Notes under the pieces: generated by a model | Database searches by the model: none | Told to the model about the DNA's origin: nothing | The model's input: the letters and a program-made list of their open reading frames with translations, nothing else | Program-made: the position numbers and the translations under genes | Shown here: in pieces, positions 8,693 to 17,002 of the stretch | Layout: each line of letters starts with the position of its first letter | How positions within the stretch are numbered: position 1 is the first letter of the stretch | From: an uncultured Clostridia bacterium | Lineage (GTDB): Bacteria; Bacillota; Clostridia; Oscillospirales; Ruminococcaceae | Reading direction: 5' to 3' | NCBI GenBank assembly: GCA_947625615.1 | Contig: CANQPB010000022.1 | Location: 1-37,250 of the forward strand | Length of the DNA stretch: 37,250 nt

Positions 8693-8742
8693 ATTATTAT
8701 CGGTAAAATCCGAACAACAGTTTAATTCACAGGAGGAAACAT

Positions 8743-9900
8743 ATGAAAAGAATTCTTGCTCTTGTCCTCGCGATGGCGCTCGCCCTTACCGTGGCGATGC
8801 CTGTATTCGCGGCGGACGAAACTCAGATCCCGCTCGACGCCGATCATCTCGATCTCATCACCGCCGAGGAAGCGGTAATCGCCGACGGATCGATAACCGT
8901 CAATGAAATCAACCAGTTTGCGTTCCTGCTCCCCGAAGTTGTCCCGATAGACGGCACCGTTGTTATCCACATCAAGGGTTCCAGCGACAGCGACTTCCGC
9001 GCCTGGCTTTTGGGCGCCGGCAGCTCTGAGGAAAAGGGCTCTGCGGCCACCTTCTCCAACCAGTGGAGAGCCACCGAGAACGGCTTCACCGCCCCCGGAG
9101 AATTCGAAAAGTACATCGAACTCATAGCCGAGGACTTTGACGCCCAGGGCTTCACCGAAGCCAACAGGGTAAACTTCAAGGCTCCCTCTTACGATTCCAA
9201 TCTTGAAAACTTCACCCTCAGCTATTTGGGCGTCATCTACGGCCCCATGTCCGAGGTTGAAGGCGACGCCGCAGCCGAAGCTCAGCCCTTTGCCGACGCC
9301 GCTGCCGCCGCTTTAGCAGCCGCCCAGGCCGCTAACGGCGACGAAGCCGCCGTGAACGCAGCTCTCAGCGACGCCGAGGCCGCAGTTGCAGCCCTCGAGG
9401 AAAAGGCCGCTTTGGGCTTCCCGGCTGTCAACGATCTGCTCAAGGCAGCCAAGGATTCCGTCAAGGAGATCAACTCGATAATCAATTCCGCCGCCGAGGA
9501 AGCCGCCGTTGAGGCCATTTCCGCCGACGTTGCCGCCGTTGCCGACGCCCTTGCGAGCGCTCAGGCCGCCGGCGAGGATATCGACGCCATAAACGCCGCC
9601 CTTGAATCCGCCAATACCGCCGCGGCCAATCTTGCCGCCGCTGCCGAGAATTCCGAATTCACCGCCGTCAAGACCGCTTCGAGAGAGGCCGGCGAGACCG
9701 TCAGCGAGATAGAGGGAATCCTCAAGGACGCCGAGGACGCCAAGAAGGCCGCCGAAGAGGCCGCCGCCAAGGAAGCCGAGGAGGCCGCCGCCAAGAAAAA
9801 GCAGACCGTCACCATAGTTGTGATAGTCGTCGTTGTCGTCGTTGTTCTGGCGATAGTCGCGGTTGTAGTTATCGGCGCTCTCAAGAAAAAGAAGAAATAA
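8743..9900 (+). CDS. Secreted Ala/Glu-rich helical protein with C-terminal membrane anchor
   Basis: This 385-residue protein is not assigned to a known family. It starts with a signal peptide (MKRILALVLAMALALTVAMPVFA, cleavage near AxA at 23). About 25-170 form a folded region rich in beta-type sequence (GTVVIHIKGSSDSDFRAWLLG, WRATENGFTAPGEFEKYIELI) that could bind a ligand or carbohydrate. About 180-345 are very rich in Ala, Glu and Asp with heptad-like spacing, probably a long helical stalk. Residues about 349-379 are a Val/Ile-rich membrane helix ending in a lysine cluster. The C-terminus would therefore sit in the cytoplasm, with the stalk holding the N-terminal domain away from the membrane. 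The ribosome site is AGGAGGAA. A solute sensor or glycan-binding role is possible but unproven. Confidence 0.8.
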   Translation: MKRILALVLAMALALTVAMPVFAADETQIPLDADHLDLITAEEAVIADGSITVNEINQFAFLLPEVVPIDGTVVIHIKGSSDSDFRAWLLGAGSSEEKGSAATFSNQWRATENGFTAPGEFEKYIELIAEDFDAQGFTEANRVNFKAPSYDSNLENFTLSYLGVIYGPMSEVEGDAAAEAQPFADAAAAALAAAQAANGDEAAVNAALSDAEAAVAALEEKAALGFPAVNDLLKAAKDSVKEINSIINSAAEEAAVEAISADVAAVADALASAQAAGEDIDAINAALESANTAAANLAAAAENSEFTAVKTASREAGETVSEIEGILKDAEDAKKAAEEAAAKEAEEAAAKKKQTVTIVVIVVVVVVVLAIVAVVVIGALKKKKK

Positions 9901-9920
9901 TTCCCCGCCGAAACCAAAAT

Positions 9921-9952
9921 AAAAATCCCCTGGATTTCCGGGGGATTTTTTT
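9921..9952. terminator. Bidirectional terminator between convergent genes
   Basis: AAAAATCCCC (9921-9930) and GGGGATTTTT (9941-9950) form a perfect 10-bp stem with a 10-nt loop. There is a T-run on both strands, so it can end both the surface-protein gene and the GH2 gene that converges on it. Confidence 0.85.
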
Positions 9953-9963
9953 GCCCATGCGCT

Positions 9964-12900
9964 TTATTTTATGAATTTTATCGAGCCGAGGTCGAAATCG
10001 CAGCCGGGCAGGAATACCACGTTCAGATCGAGAACGCCCTTTACCGGCTCGATTTCAAACCGGCGGGTGACAATGTCCTCGCTGCCCTCGAATTCTATGA
10101 TCCTCGCCTCGCCGTCCGAAAATCTCAGGTGGACGGTGTCCTTTTTGTTGCGGGTGCGCCCGGTTATCTCAACGGCCGAGACGCCGCCCGAGAGGTCAAT
10201 TCCGTTGAACACCACGTTCACGTTGTTGCCGATGGATTCTATCATCGTCTTCCCGGCGCGGTAGCTGTCGCCGTAAACGCCGTCGTTTTCAAGCGCCGAC
10301 AGCTCTACCCCCGCGCGCCTCGGCGAAGAGAACCCAAAGCCCTTGAAGCGCAGCCCCTCGTCGAATTCGAAGGTTATGCCCATGATCCCCTTAAGCTTTT
10401 CGGGGAGCTTGAAGGTGTTGTACTTATAGGTGTTCCACTGGGTTTTCGATTGGAAGTTGAGCGTGTCGATCAGCCTGCCTTCGCCGTCTTTAAGGCGGAC
10501 GGGTATGACGTTTTCGTTATAGGTGTATATGCCTATGGTTATCTCGTCGGAGCCAACCGGCCCGAAATCAACCCTGTCGAATATCACATGAGAGCCGGGG
10601 TTTGTCAGCACGCCGCCGCCCATGGCGCTTTGGTTCTCGGAGGCGTTTGTGCAAAGCGATGCGCAGACTATGTCCTTATAGGGGTCTATAGAGGCGGGGC
10701 CGAAGCCGCGGTGCTCCATCTCCATCTCCGAGATGACTTCTTCGCAGCCGGTGCCGTTTTTGCAGTAGGCGCGCAGGCGGTATTTTCCGTCGCCGCGGGG
10801 GATTATCCTCACGCCGCCGGGCAGGCGCTCAAACTCCGCAAGGTTTGTCTCCACGCCCGAATCGGTGACCGCCTTGAAGCCGATGTCGCCGTCGCCGAAT
10901 GTGGCGTTTTCGGGGAGGATCTTAAACATAACGGCCGTGTTTTCCGTGTCGGGGGTGATCACCTTTTCGGGAACCGTGAGCTCGATCTTTCTTACGCTGA
11001 CGTCGGTTTTTTCGGGCTCCGGCTTAACGCTCGTCAGGCAAGAAACGCCCTCGGTGACGGCGGCGCGAAGGGATCTCAGAGTCACCTCGGCGGTCTCAAG
11101 GCCGCTCGACGTAACTTTCACCGCGATGTCGCCCGGCTCGTCCGAGGCGGCTATCATTATAAGAAGCTTGCCGCTGAAAAGCCTGCGCGAGGTGGTCTTA
11201 TACTGGTCGGTGTCGGTGGAATCGCCGTTGTCGAGGCCCACAAGCCTGCCTGCGCCGCTAACCGCAACATTCATGCGGTTTCTCGCGTTCTCAACTGGGT
11301 TGCCGTCTGCGTCTGCGGTTGAGACCTCTATAAATATCATATCCTCGCCGTTTGAGAACATTGTGTTCCTGTCGGGTTTAAGGATTATTTTTTTCGGATC
11401 GCCGAAGCTGCGGCGGACATGCTCGCAGACGGCCTCGCCGTTTTCGTCATATCCCACGGCGCGTATCTCGCCCCTGTGATAGGGCACCTGCCACCTGCCG
11501 GTAAGTCTGCCGTTGCTCTCGTGATCGTGAATATGCGTGCCGACGGAAACGCCGTTTACAAAAAGCTCGGTCTTATAGCAGTTCGAGAAAGCGAAGACGT
11601 CTATAAGCTGCCCCTCGTTGAAGTCCCAATAGGGGAAGAGGTGAACAAACGGCTCGGCGCCCTGGTTCCATTCGGCGCGGTAGGCAAAGTAGCTGTCCTT
11701 GGCAAAGCCGGCGGTGTCGGAATGCCCGAAATAAGAATTTTTGGTCTGATATGGCGTCGGCTCGCCTATGTAGTCCCAGCCCGTCCAGATAAACTGCCCG
11801 AGGCTGAATTTTCTCTTTCTGTCCTCGCCTATGTTGTATTCCACATTCGGCGCGCTCCAGCCGGTGGCGCAGTTTAACAGGCTCGAGCACTGCTGGTCGT
11901 CGTGGGTGGTGGTAAACACCGCCGCCGGGAAGTGGTATATCCCCCTCGACTGGATCGTCGAGGCGGTCTCCGAGCCGTAGATTATCCAGTCGGGGTGCTT
12001 TTGGTGGTGCTCGTCATAGATGTTCTCGGCGTAGTTATACCCCGCGAGGTCTATGGCCTCGGCGCAGTTCTGGGCGCCCTCCCATCTCATATAGTTCGAG
12101 CCTATCGTTATCGGGTGGGCGCACTTGTAGTCGTCTATCCTCACGCACCTTGAAAGCTCCTTGGTGATTTCAACGCCGTGGGGCGAGGCGTGGGTGTCGT
12201 AAATTTCGTTGCCTATGCTCCACATGATAACGCTGACGTGGTTGCGGTCGCGGCGGATCCAGCTTCTCACGTCACGCTCGTGCCACTCTTTAAAGAATCT
12301 CGCGTAGTCGTAGTCGGTCTTTTTAAGCTCCCACATGTCCAAAAGCTCGGAATCGACAAGTATTCCCAGCTCGTCGCAAAGCTCCATGAATTCCACCGAC
12401 GGGGGATTGTGGGAGGTGCGAATGGCGTTCACGCCCATCTCTTTTAGGGACTTAAGCTGCCTGCGGAGCGCCGCGCGGTTCACCGCCGAGCCGAGGGCGC
12501 CGAGATCGTGGTGCATGCATGCGCCGTTGAGCTTTAAATGCTTTCCGTTAAGGAAGAAGCCCTCGTTTTTGTCATAGCGGACGTATTTGTAGCCTATGCG
12601 TTCAAATCTCTGATCCACCCTTTCCTCGCCGATGAACAGCTCGGTCAAAAGCGAATAAAGATAGGGCCTGTCGCAGCTCCAAAGCTGAGGGTTGATTTCA
12701 AAGCTTGCGGAGAGTTTTTTTGTCCCCTCGGGGAAGGGGGATCTTGCCTCGGCGGCAATTTCTCCGTCGGCGTCGTAAAGGGTGTGCCTGATAAGGCCGG
12801 CGGTCTCGCATTCAAGCTCGGTGTCAATTTCGGTGCGCCATGTTCCGCCCTCGACCGAGCTGACAATATAGGTTCCGTCCTCGGCGATTCGGTTGGGGCC

Positions 12901-13308
12901 GGTTTCACTCAGCCATACGTTTCTGAATATCCCCGCGCCGGAATACCAGCGGCTGTTCGGGGATTTATATCTCACCCTGACGGAAATTTCGTTTTCGCCG
13001 GTGCGGATATTTTCAAGCGGGACGTCGAAGGTGGTGTAGCCGTATTTCCATTCGTATACCTTTTCGCCGTTCAGATATACCTCGGAATCCATATACACTC
13101 CCTCAAACCTGACGGAAAAGCGGTTTTTGGGCGTCTTTACTGCCGAAAACGTCTTTTTGTACCAGCCGTCGCCGTCGCCGTAAAGATTTTTCACGTTATA
13201 GATCTGCCAGTCGTGCGGAATGTCCACCGGGGCAAAATCCTCAGGCGAGGGTAAAACGCCTATCGGCTTAAGGGCAAACTGCCAGCCGTCGTTGAAGAGT
13301 CTTTTCAT
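9964..13308 (-). CDS. Glycoside hydrolase family 2 (beta-galactosidase-like)
   Basis: This is a 1114-residue enzyme without a signal peptide that should cleave beta-galactosides or related beta-linked sugars in the cytoplasm. An N-terminal jelly-roll sugar-binding domain (1-135, with IPHDWQ and SRWYSGAGIFRNVW) is followed by an Ig-like domain. The TIM barrel begins near 250 (FFLNGKHLKLNGACMHHDLG, MGVNAIRTSHNPPS). The acid/base is Glu368 in MWSIGNEIYD and the nucleophile is Glu447 in YGSETAS. After the barrel comes a DUF4982-like Ig domain (near 590, ELFVNGVSVG), two further Ig-like segments, and a C-terminal beta-sandwich (about 900-1114). AAGGAGG precedes the ATG. It is transcribed after the DUF4956 gene, but a hairpin lies between. 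Glucuronidase or mannosidase activity is not excluded. Confidence 0.9.
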   Translation of the reverse strand: MKRLFNDGWQFALKPIGVLPSPEDFAPVDIPHDWQIYNVKNLYGDGDGWYKKTFSAVKTPKNRFSVRFEGVYMDSEVYLNGEKVYEWKYGYTTFDVPLENIRTGENEISVRVRYKSPNSRWYSGAGIFRNVWLSETGPNRIAEDGTYIVSSVEGGTWRTEIDTELECETAGLIRHTLYDADGEIAAEARSPFPEGTKKLSASFEINPQLWSCDRPYLYSLLTELFIGEERVDQRFERIGYKYVRYDKNEGFFLNGKHLKLNGACMHHDLGALGSAVNRAALRRQLKSLKEMGVNAIRTSHNPPSVEFMELCDELGILVDSELLDMWELKKTDYDYARFFKEWHERDVRSWIRRDRNHVSVIMWSIGNEIYDTHASPHGVEITKELSRCVRIDDYKCAHPITIGSNYMRWEGAQNCAEAIDLAGYNYAENIYDEHHQKHPDWIIYGSETASTIQSRGIYHFPAAVFTTTHDDQQCSSLLNCATGWSAPNVEYNIGEDRKRKFSLGQFIWTGWDYIGEPTPYQTKNSYFGHSDTAGFAKDSYFAYRAEWNQGAEPFVHLFPYWDFNEGQLIDVFAFSNCYKTELFVNGVSVGTHIHDHESNGRLTGRWQVPYHRGEIRAVGYDENGEAVCEHVRRSFGDPKKIILKPDRNTMFSNGEDMIFIEVSTADADGNPVENARNRMNVAVSGAGRLVGLDNGDSTDTDQYKTTSRRLFSGKLLIMIAASDEPGDIAVKVTSSGLETAEVTLRSLRAAVTEGVSCLTSVKPEPEKTDVSVRKIELTVPEKVITPDTENTAVMFKILPENATFGDGDIGFKAVTDSGVETNLAEFERLPGGVRIIPRGDGKYRLRAYCKNGTGCEEVISEMEMEHRGFGPASIDPYKDIVCASLCTNASENQSAMGGGVLTNPGSHVIFDRVDFGPVGSDEITIGIYTYNENVIPVRLKDGEGRLIDTLNFQSKTQWNTYKYNTFKLPEKLKGIMGITFEFDEGLRFKGFGFSSPRRAGVELSALENDGVYGDSYRAGKTMIESIGNNVNVVFNGIDLSGGVSAVEITGRTRNKKDTVHLRFSDGEARIIEFEGSEDIVTRRFEIEPVKGVLDLNVVFLPGCDFDLGSIKFIK

Positions 13309-13334
13309 ATTTATCCTCCTTAATTAAAAATCAA

Positions 13335-13355
13335 CGGCGCGTTCAGGGCGCGCCG
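13335..13355 (-). terminator. Terminator or attenuator just upstream of the GH2 gene
   Basis: CGGCGCG (13335-13341) and CGCGCCG (13349-13355) form a 7-bp GC stem with a 7-nt loop. On the minus strand it is followed by TTGATTTTT. It sits in the 53-bp gap between the DUF4956 and GH2 genes, only 26 bp before the GH2 start. Confidence 0.65.
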
Positions 13356-13361
13356 AATATA

Positions 13362-14051
13362 TCATTTATTTGAGACGAAATCGAATTCCCGAAGCGTCAT
13401 AACGACGTCGAGATTGCCGTTGCGTGTGCGTATCTGATCCATGAATTCCCGGCGGTCGGTCTTGTCGTCAAGGGTTATCATGTATCTCAGCTCGTAGAGC
13501 GAGCCGAAGTCGGAGGTGCGTATCTGGTTGAGATGCCAGTCCGTGGCGTATTTGTCAAGGATATCGTCGAAGGCGCCCTCGAAATTAAGGCTTTCGGGGA
13601 CGGTTATTTTCAGAAGGAGCTGGTTCTTTTTCGGCGAGCCGAAATTCGAGGCCGAGAGTATCACCATTATCGCGCAGAGGATAACCGTTATGACTATGGA
13701 TATGCCGTAATATCCCGTCCCGCAGCCTATTCCTATAACTATGGCGAACAGAAGGCTTGTTATGTCCATGGTGTCGCGGGGATTTGAGCGGATTCTTAAC
13801 AGCGCAAGCGCGCCGCCCAAGGATACCGCCGCCGCGACGCTTGAATTTACCAAAAAGATTACGCTTGCCATAAGCGGGGCCAAAAGAACTATCGCCGAGG
13901 GGAAGTCCGAGGTGTAGCCGCGCCTGCGGTTGCAGAAAAGGTAAACCGCGCTTAGGACTACTCCCAAAACAAGCGCCATGGCTATCGAGGTGAGCACGCC
14001 CTTTGCGTTAAGCTCAACTCCGCCGATTTGCGGGAAGAGAAAATCGATCAT
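13362..14051 (-). CDS. DUF4956-family membrane protein
   Basis: This 229-residue protein has about four membrane helices in its first 135 residues (near 18-40, 52-70, 97-113 and 116-135) and a soluble C-terminal domain of about 95 residues. The loop SLGGALALLRIRSNPRDTMD (77-96) is typical of DUF4956 proteins. The molecular function of the family is unknown; it is regularly encoded next to VTC-domain proteins, as here (21 bp away). The soluble tail looks like a ferredoxin-fold sensor or regulatory domain (LLLKITVPESLNFEGAFDDIL). AAGAAAGGAA serves as ribosome site. I infer that it works with the VTC protein in membrane or polyphosphate-linked processes, without direct proof. Confidence 0.85.
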   Translation of the reverse strand: MIDFLFPQIGGVELNAKGVLTSIAMALVLGVVLSAVYLFCNRRRGYTSDFPSAIVLLAPLMASVIFLVNSSVAAAVSLGGALALLRIRSNPRDTMDITSLLFAIVIGIGCGTGYYGISIVITVILCAIMVILSASNFGSPKKNQLLLKITVPESLNFEGAFDDILDKYATDWHLNQIRTSDFGSLYELRYMITLDDKTDRREFMDQIRTRNGNLDVVMTLREFDFVSNK

Positions 14052-14072
14052 TTTTAAAATTCCTTTCTTATG

Positions 14073-14822
14073 TCATTCGCCGGAGCCGGCAAGGTGGCGG
14101 AACTCGTGTCCGCAAAAGCGCGAATATTCGTTGCCGTATTTCGAAAACCGGGTCATATAGACCTCTTCTTCGGCGAGCATGTCGCAGAGCCATTTCGGCG
14201 GCGCGTGAATGAATTTTATCTCCATAAGCCGCTCGCCCGGCCTTAAAAGCGGGTCTCCCCCCGGGCCCTTCATGAGGTCTACATCATACCGCCGGGTAAG
14301 GATATTTTGATCGAAGGTGATTCGCAGCGAGGGGTCGTCCCGGTCGGTCATGGCAATGCGGTCGTAGCTTATGAACACCTTCGGCATGAGTTTTTTGCGG
14401 CGGATAAAATATTCAAGCTCCGTGAGCATCAGGTTTTTCGAGTAGTCTTCGGTCTCGGGGCGGATATCGCGGCAGACAAAATCCATCGCGGCGAAATAGG
14501 GCAGGATCGCCCGGCGCTTGGTTACTATCCCGCCTATTTTGCGCTTAAGCTCCAAAAAGACGGTCTCTTCGCCGGTCTGCAAAAAACCGTAGCCGCGAAT
14601 GCGCAGTTTTTCCTTGAATTTCGGCCGCTGCAGCGAGGCGTTTATAACCGAGCTGTTCTCGTCGTCGAAATAAATGTTGTATATCCCGTAGGTCTGCCCG
14701 GCGGCGGAATATTTGTCGTAAATGGCGCCGCGCTCGCCGGCGAGGCGCTTCTCTATCCGCTCGGCCTTATCTACGGGGAGCAAAAATTTCTTTTCATAGC
14801 GTTCAAAAGTATAAATTGCCAT
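14073..14822 (-). CDS. VTC-domain protein (polyphosphate polymerase-like)
   Basis: This 249-residue soluble protein belongs to the VTC family of the triphosphate-tunnel fold, whose eukaryotic members make polyphosphate from ATP. The features visible are FERYEKKFLLP at the N-terminus, the basic and acidic strands of the tunnel (YNIYFDD, KEKLRIRGYG, VFLELKRKIGGIVTKRR), FISYDRIAMTDRDDPSLRITFDQNI, and MEIKFIHAPPKWL near the C-terminus. Alternating Arg, Lys and Glu residues in these strands are the usual nucleotide- and metal-binding positions. An AGGAGCGGGG ribosome site precedes the ATG. It is the first gene of the run leading to DUF4956 and GH2. A CotH gene, often found with this pair, is not seen here. 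Confidence 0.88.
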   Translation of the reverse strand: MAIYTFERYEKKFLLPVDKAERIEKRLAGERGAIYDKYSAAGQTYGIYNIYFDDENSSVINASLQRPKFKEKLRIRGYGFLQTGEETVFLELKRKIGGIVTKRRAILPYFAAMDFVCRDIRPETEDYSKNLMLTELEYFIRRKKLMPKVFISYDRIAMTDRDDPSLRITFDQNILTRRYDVDLMKGPGGDPLLRPGERLMEIKFIHAPPKWLCDMLAEEEVYMTRFSKYGNEYSRFCGHEFRHLAGSGE

Positions 14823-14846
14823 AGCCCCGCTCCTATCTGATTATAC

Positions 14847-14875
14847 ATTGTACCAAAAATCGCGCGAAATAGCAA
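14847..14875 (-). promoter_or_regulatory. SigA-type promoter of the VTC-DUF4956 operon
   Basis: On the minus strand TTGCTA (14875-14870) is followed after 17 bp by TACAAT (14852-14847). It is divergent to the G-tract promoter of the secreted repeat protein. Confidence 0.65.
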
Positions 14876-14929
14876 GACAAATTTGAAAAAAACTGATGAA
14901 ATAAATATGAATTTTTGGTGGGAAGGGTA

Positions 14930-14960
14930 TTGACAAATGCAGCCGGGGGGGGGGTACAAT
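14930..14960 (+). promoter_or_regulatory. Promoter with a G10 tract in its spacer (possible phase-variable switch)
   Basis: A perfect TTGACA (14930-14935) and TACAAT (14955-14960) are separated by 19 bp. The last ten bases of the spacer, 14945-14954, are all G. Loss of two G would give the optimal 17-bp spacing. The next gene starts 32 bp after the -10. Confidence 0.75.
14945..14954 (+). repeat. Homopolymer run of ten G
   Basis: Ten consecutive G directly abut the -10 element. It stands out against the AT-rich flanks and is a slipped-strand mispairing candidate. Its exact length should be checked in the reads. Confidence 0.85.
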
Positions 14961-14991
14961 GTAGGTAAATTAAATTTTGGGAGGAACAGCT

Positions 14992-16632
14992 ATGAAAAAA
15001 TTTTTGATTCTTTTTGTTGCACTCGTTATCGCGGCGACCATGACGGTCAGCCCCGCCTTTGCGGAGGGGAAAACCACGAATGACACCATTGCAATGACCG
15101 TTTCTGCAACGGTAACTTCCGGGACAACTATAAACGTAACTTGGAATGCCGTTTCAGGCGCTTCGTCTTACGATGTTGAAGTCCGCAGAAACAATTCTGT
15201 TGTAAGTCAAAGAACGGGTATAACCGGAACTTCCGTTAGCATTAGCGTCAACGGATACGGCGACCATGTTGTCAATGTTGTTGCGAAGACCTCTACCGGC
15301 GGAATTGCCGGCTCCGGCTCGACAACCGTTAACGTACCCTACTCCTCAACCAATGGCGGAATCGCCGTATACTCAAGCGGCTCTGACACTATTGTTTCTT
15401 GGGCTTCCAGTGCCACGGTGTCGAGCTACTATGTTAGTTGGACGGGACAAGAATCCGGCAACGCCACGGCCACCAATTCCGACACCACATGCTCTTATAC
15501 CATTACCGGCGTAAGCTATGACAAGATCAGCTCCGTCACCGTAAGAGAAGGCAGCGCAAGCGGCGCAATCGTCGGGGTATGGACTGCAAGCTATAGCGGC
15601 GGTGCAACAACCACCGGCGGTGTCTATATCAGCGGCACCACCCTTTACTGGAGCAACCCGACCTATCAGTACTGCTATGTATCCGCCACCTGCAACGGCA
15701 GAACCATTCTTAACAGGCAGTCTGTCGGCACCACCAGCAGCTTCAACTTCGGAAGCTATATCAGTAGCACTTATCTTTACGGCGGCTACCCGATCTACTT
15801 CACCGTCTCCACCGCTTACACCACTATAGGAACCGCCACTTATTATCCCAGTGGCGCTTCTTTGAATGTAACCCTCTCCCAGAATGATGTCACTGTCTCA
15901 TGGAACGCCGTGAATAATGTAACAAGTTACCGTGTAACTTACAAAAGCCTCGCGGAGGGGAGCGCAACGCAAATTCTTGACACAACCGCCACGTCGGTCG
16001 TTCTTCCCCGTCCCGTCGAAGGACTTTATGTCGATGTGAAGTACATCAACAACGGTACGCTATTTGCTATAGGCTCCGCAACAATCGATGCGACGGGCGT
16101 AGTCACCTACGGCGGCGCCAACTATTCCACAATCAGACTGATGGTTGCCGCCAACGAAACAAGCATTACCGCCTCTTGGCTTAGAGACCCCTACGCCACA
16201 AACTACCGCGTAACCTACAAAGGCCTCGCGGAGGGCAGCACGGCAAGCTATTTTGAAACCACGGTCACAACCGCGACATTTTCCCGCCCCGCCGGCGGCT
16301 TCAATATCGAGGTGGGCTTCTATTACAACAACCGATATTACCCGATAGGCGCCGCAACGGTTTCGGAGAGCGGCGAGGTTACCTACAGCGAAAGCGGACA
16401 TATAGAATCCTGCGGAAAGGACGCATACGTCCACTGGACAAAGTGCGACGTCTGCGGCGAAAGCTGGGGCGTTGAGGAGCACGTTTTAGGCGACGACGGC
16501 GTCTGCGAGATATGCCATACAAAACCCGCGGAGACGGGCTCAGGCATTCGCGGCGACCTTAACAGCGACGGCAACGTAACCGTCTCGGACGGCGTTACCA
16601 TGCAGCGCATTCTCGCCGGGCTTGAATCCTGA
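14992..16632 (+). CDS. Secreted Ig/Fn3-like repeat protein with a single dockerin EF-hand
   Basis: This 546-residue exported protein starts at the ATG at 14992, which has GGGAGG eight bases upstream and opens a signal peptide (MKKFLILFVALVIAATM, cleavage near AFA at about 25). Five beta-sandwich modules of about 80-90 residues follow. The last two are clear duplicates: each has YRVTYK-LAEGS, a later R-P-x-x-G, then IG-AT and G-VTY. A Cys/His cluster (about 470-510, CDVCGE, CEICHTKP) may bind a metal. The C-terminus holds one calcium loop of a type I dockerin, GDLNSDGNVTVSDG, and its helix; a full dockerin has two. The middle of the gene is less GC-rich than its neighbours. It probably acts as an adhesin or scaffold-bound protein; no catalytic domain was recognised. 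Confidence 0.8.
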   Translation: MKKFLILFVALVIAATMTVSPAFAEGKTTNDTIAMTVSATVTSGTTINVTWNAVSGASSYDVEVRRNNSVVSQRTGITGTSVSISVNGYGDHVVNVVAKTSTGGIAGSGSTTVNVPYSSTNGGIAVYSSGSDTIVSWASSATVSSYYVSWTGQESGNATATNSDTTCSYTITGVSYDKISSVTVREGSASGAIVGVWTASYSGGATTTGGVYISGTTLYWSNPTYQYCYVSATCNGRTILNRQSVGTTSSFNFGSYISSTYLYGGYPIYFTVSTAYTTIGTATYYPSGASLNVTLSQNDVTVSWNAVNNVTSYRVTYKSLAEGSATQILDTTATSVVLPRPVEGLYVDVKYINNGTLFAIGSATIDATGVVTYGGANYSTIRLMVAANETSITASWLRDPYATNYRVTYKGLAEGSTASYFETTVTTATFSRPAGGFNIEVGFYYNNRYYPIGAATVSESGEVTYSESGHIESCGKDAYVHWTKCDVCGESWGVEEHVLGDDGVCEICHTKPAETGSGIRGDLNSDGNVTVSDGVTMQRILAGLES

Positions 16633-16642
16633 CAAAAAAATA

Positions 16643-16671
16643 AGCAGGGGCTTAAAAACCCCTGCTTTTTT
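16643..16671. terminator. Bidirectional terminator between the repeat protein and ferredoxin
   Basis: AGCAGGGG (16643-16650) and CCCCTGCT (16659-16666) form a perfect stem with an 8-nt loop. A T-run follows on the plus strand, and an A-run on the left gives T on the minus strand, so it can serve both convergent genes. Confidence 0.85.
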
Positions 16672-16680
16672 TGCGGTTAA

Positions 16681-16851
16681 TTACTCCTCGGTCGGCGCGC
16701 CAACGGGGCAGATAGAATTGCAGTTGCCGCAGCTTATGCAGGTGTCGGCGTCGATGACGTACTTGTCGTCACCCTCGGTGATAGCGCTGACAGGGCACTC
16801 CTCGGCGCAGGCGCCGCACTTGATGCAATCGTCGGAAATCTTGAAAGCCAT
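16681..16851 (-). CDS. Small 2[4Fe-4S] ferredoxin
   Basis: This 56-residue cytoplasmic electron carrier is of clostridial type. Cysteines sit in the two classic clusters: C9xxC12xxC15xxxC19 followed by Pro20, and C38xxC41xxC44xxxC48 followed by Pro49. Each set of four, with its final CP, builds one [4Fe-4S] cluster. Length is normal for the family. The start is the ATG at 16851 with AAAGGAGG upstream, and the stop is at 16681. It has its own promoter. It lies directly after thioredoxin and a ferredoxin:thioredoxin-reductase-like gene on the same strand, suggesting that it may be the electron donor of that chain, although general fermentation roles are equally possible. Confidence 0.95.
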   Translation of the reverse strand: MAFKISDDCIKCGACAEECPVSAITEGDDKYVIDADTCISCGNCNSICPVGAPTEE

Positions 16852-16924
16852 GGTATGTATCCTCCTTTAAATAATGGAACGGGCGTTACGCCCACTTCTG
16901 GGGAGCTTGGTATTCTCCAAATAT

Positions 16925-16952
16925 ATTCTAACATAATTTTTATAAAATGCAA
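16925..16952 (-). promoter_or_regulatory. Promoter of the ferredoxin gene
   Basis: On the minus strand TTGCAT (16952-16947) is followed after 16 bp by TAGAAT (16930-16925). The leader of about 70 nt carries a small hairpin (16881-16893, GGGCG and CGCCC arms). Confidence 0.6.
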
Positions 16953-17002
16953 GTGTTTTTGCAAATTATTTTTTGGGGGAGCAAAGCTTTCCGCCCGGGG
17001 GA

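Noticed and set aside
10129-11322. Long open frame (397 codons) on the plus strand
   Set aside because: It is antisense to the GH2 gene, which has catalytic motifs over the whole stretch. GC-rich third positions keep the other frame open by chance; there is no ribosome site or family pattern.
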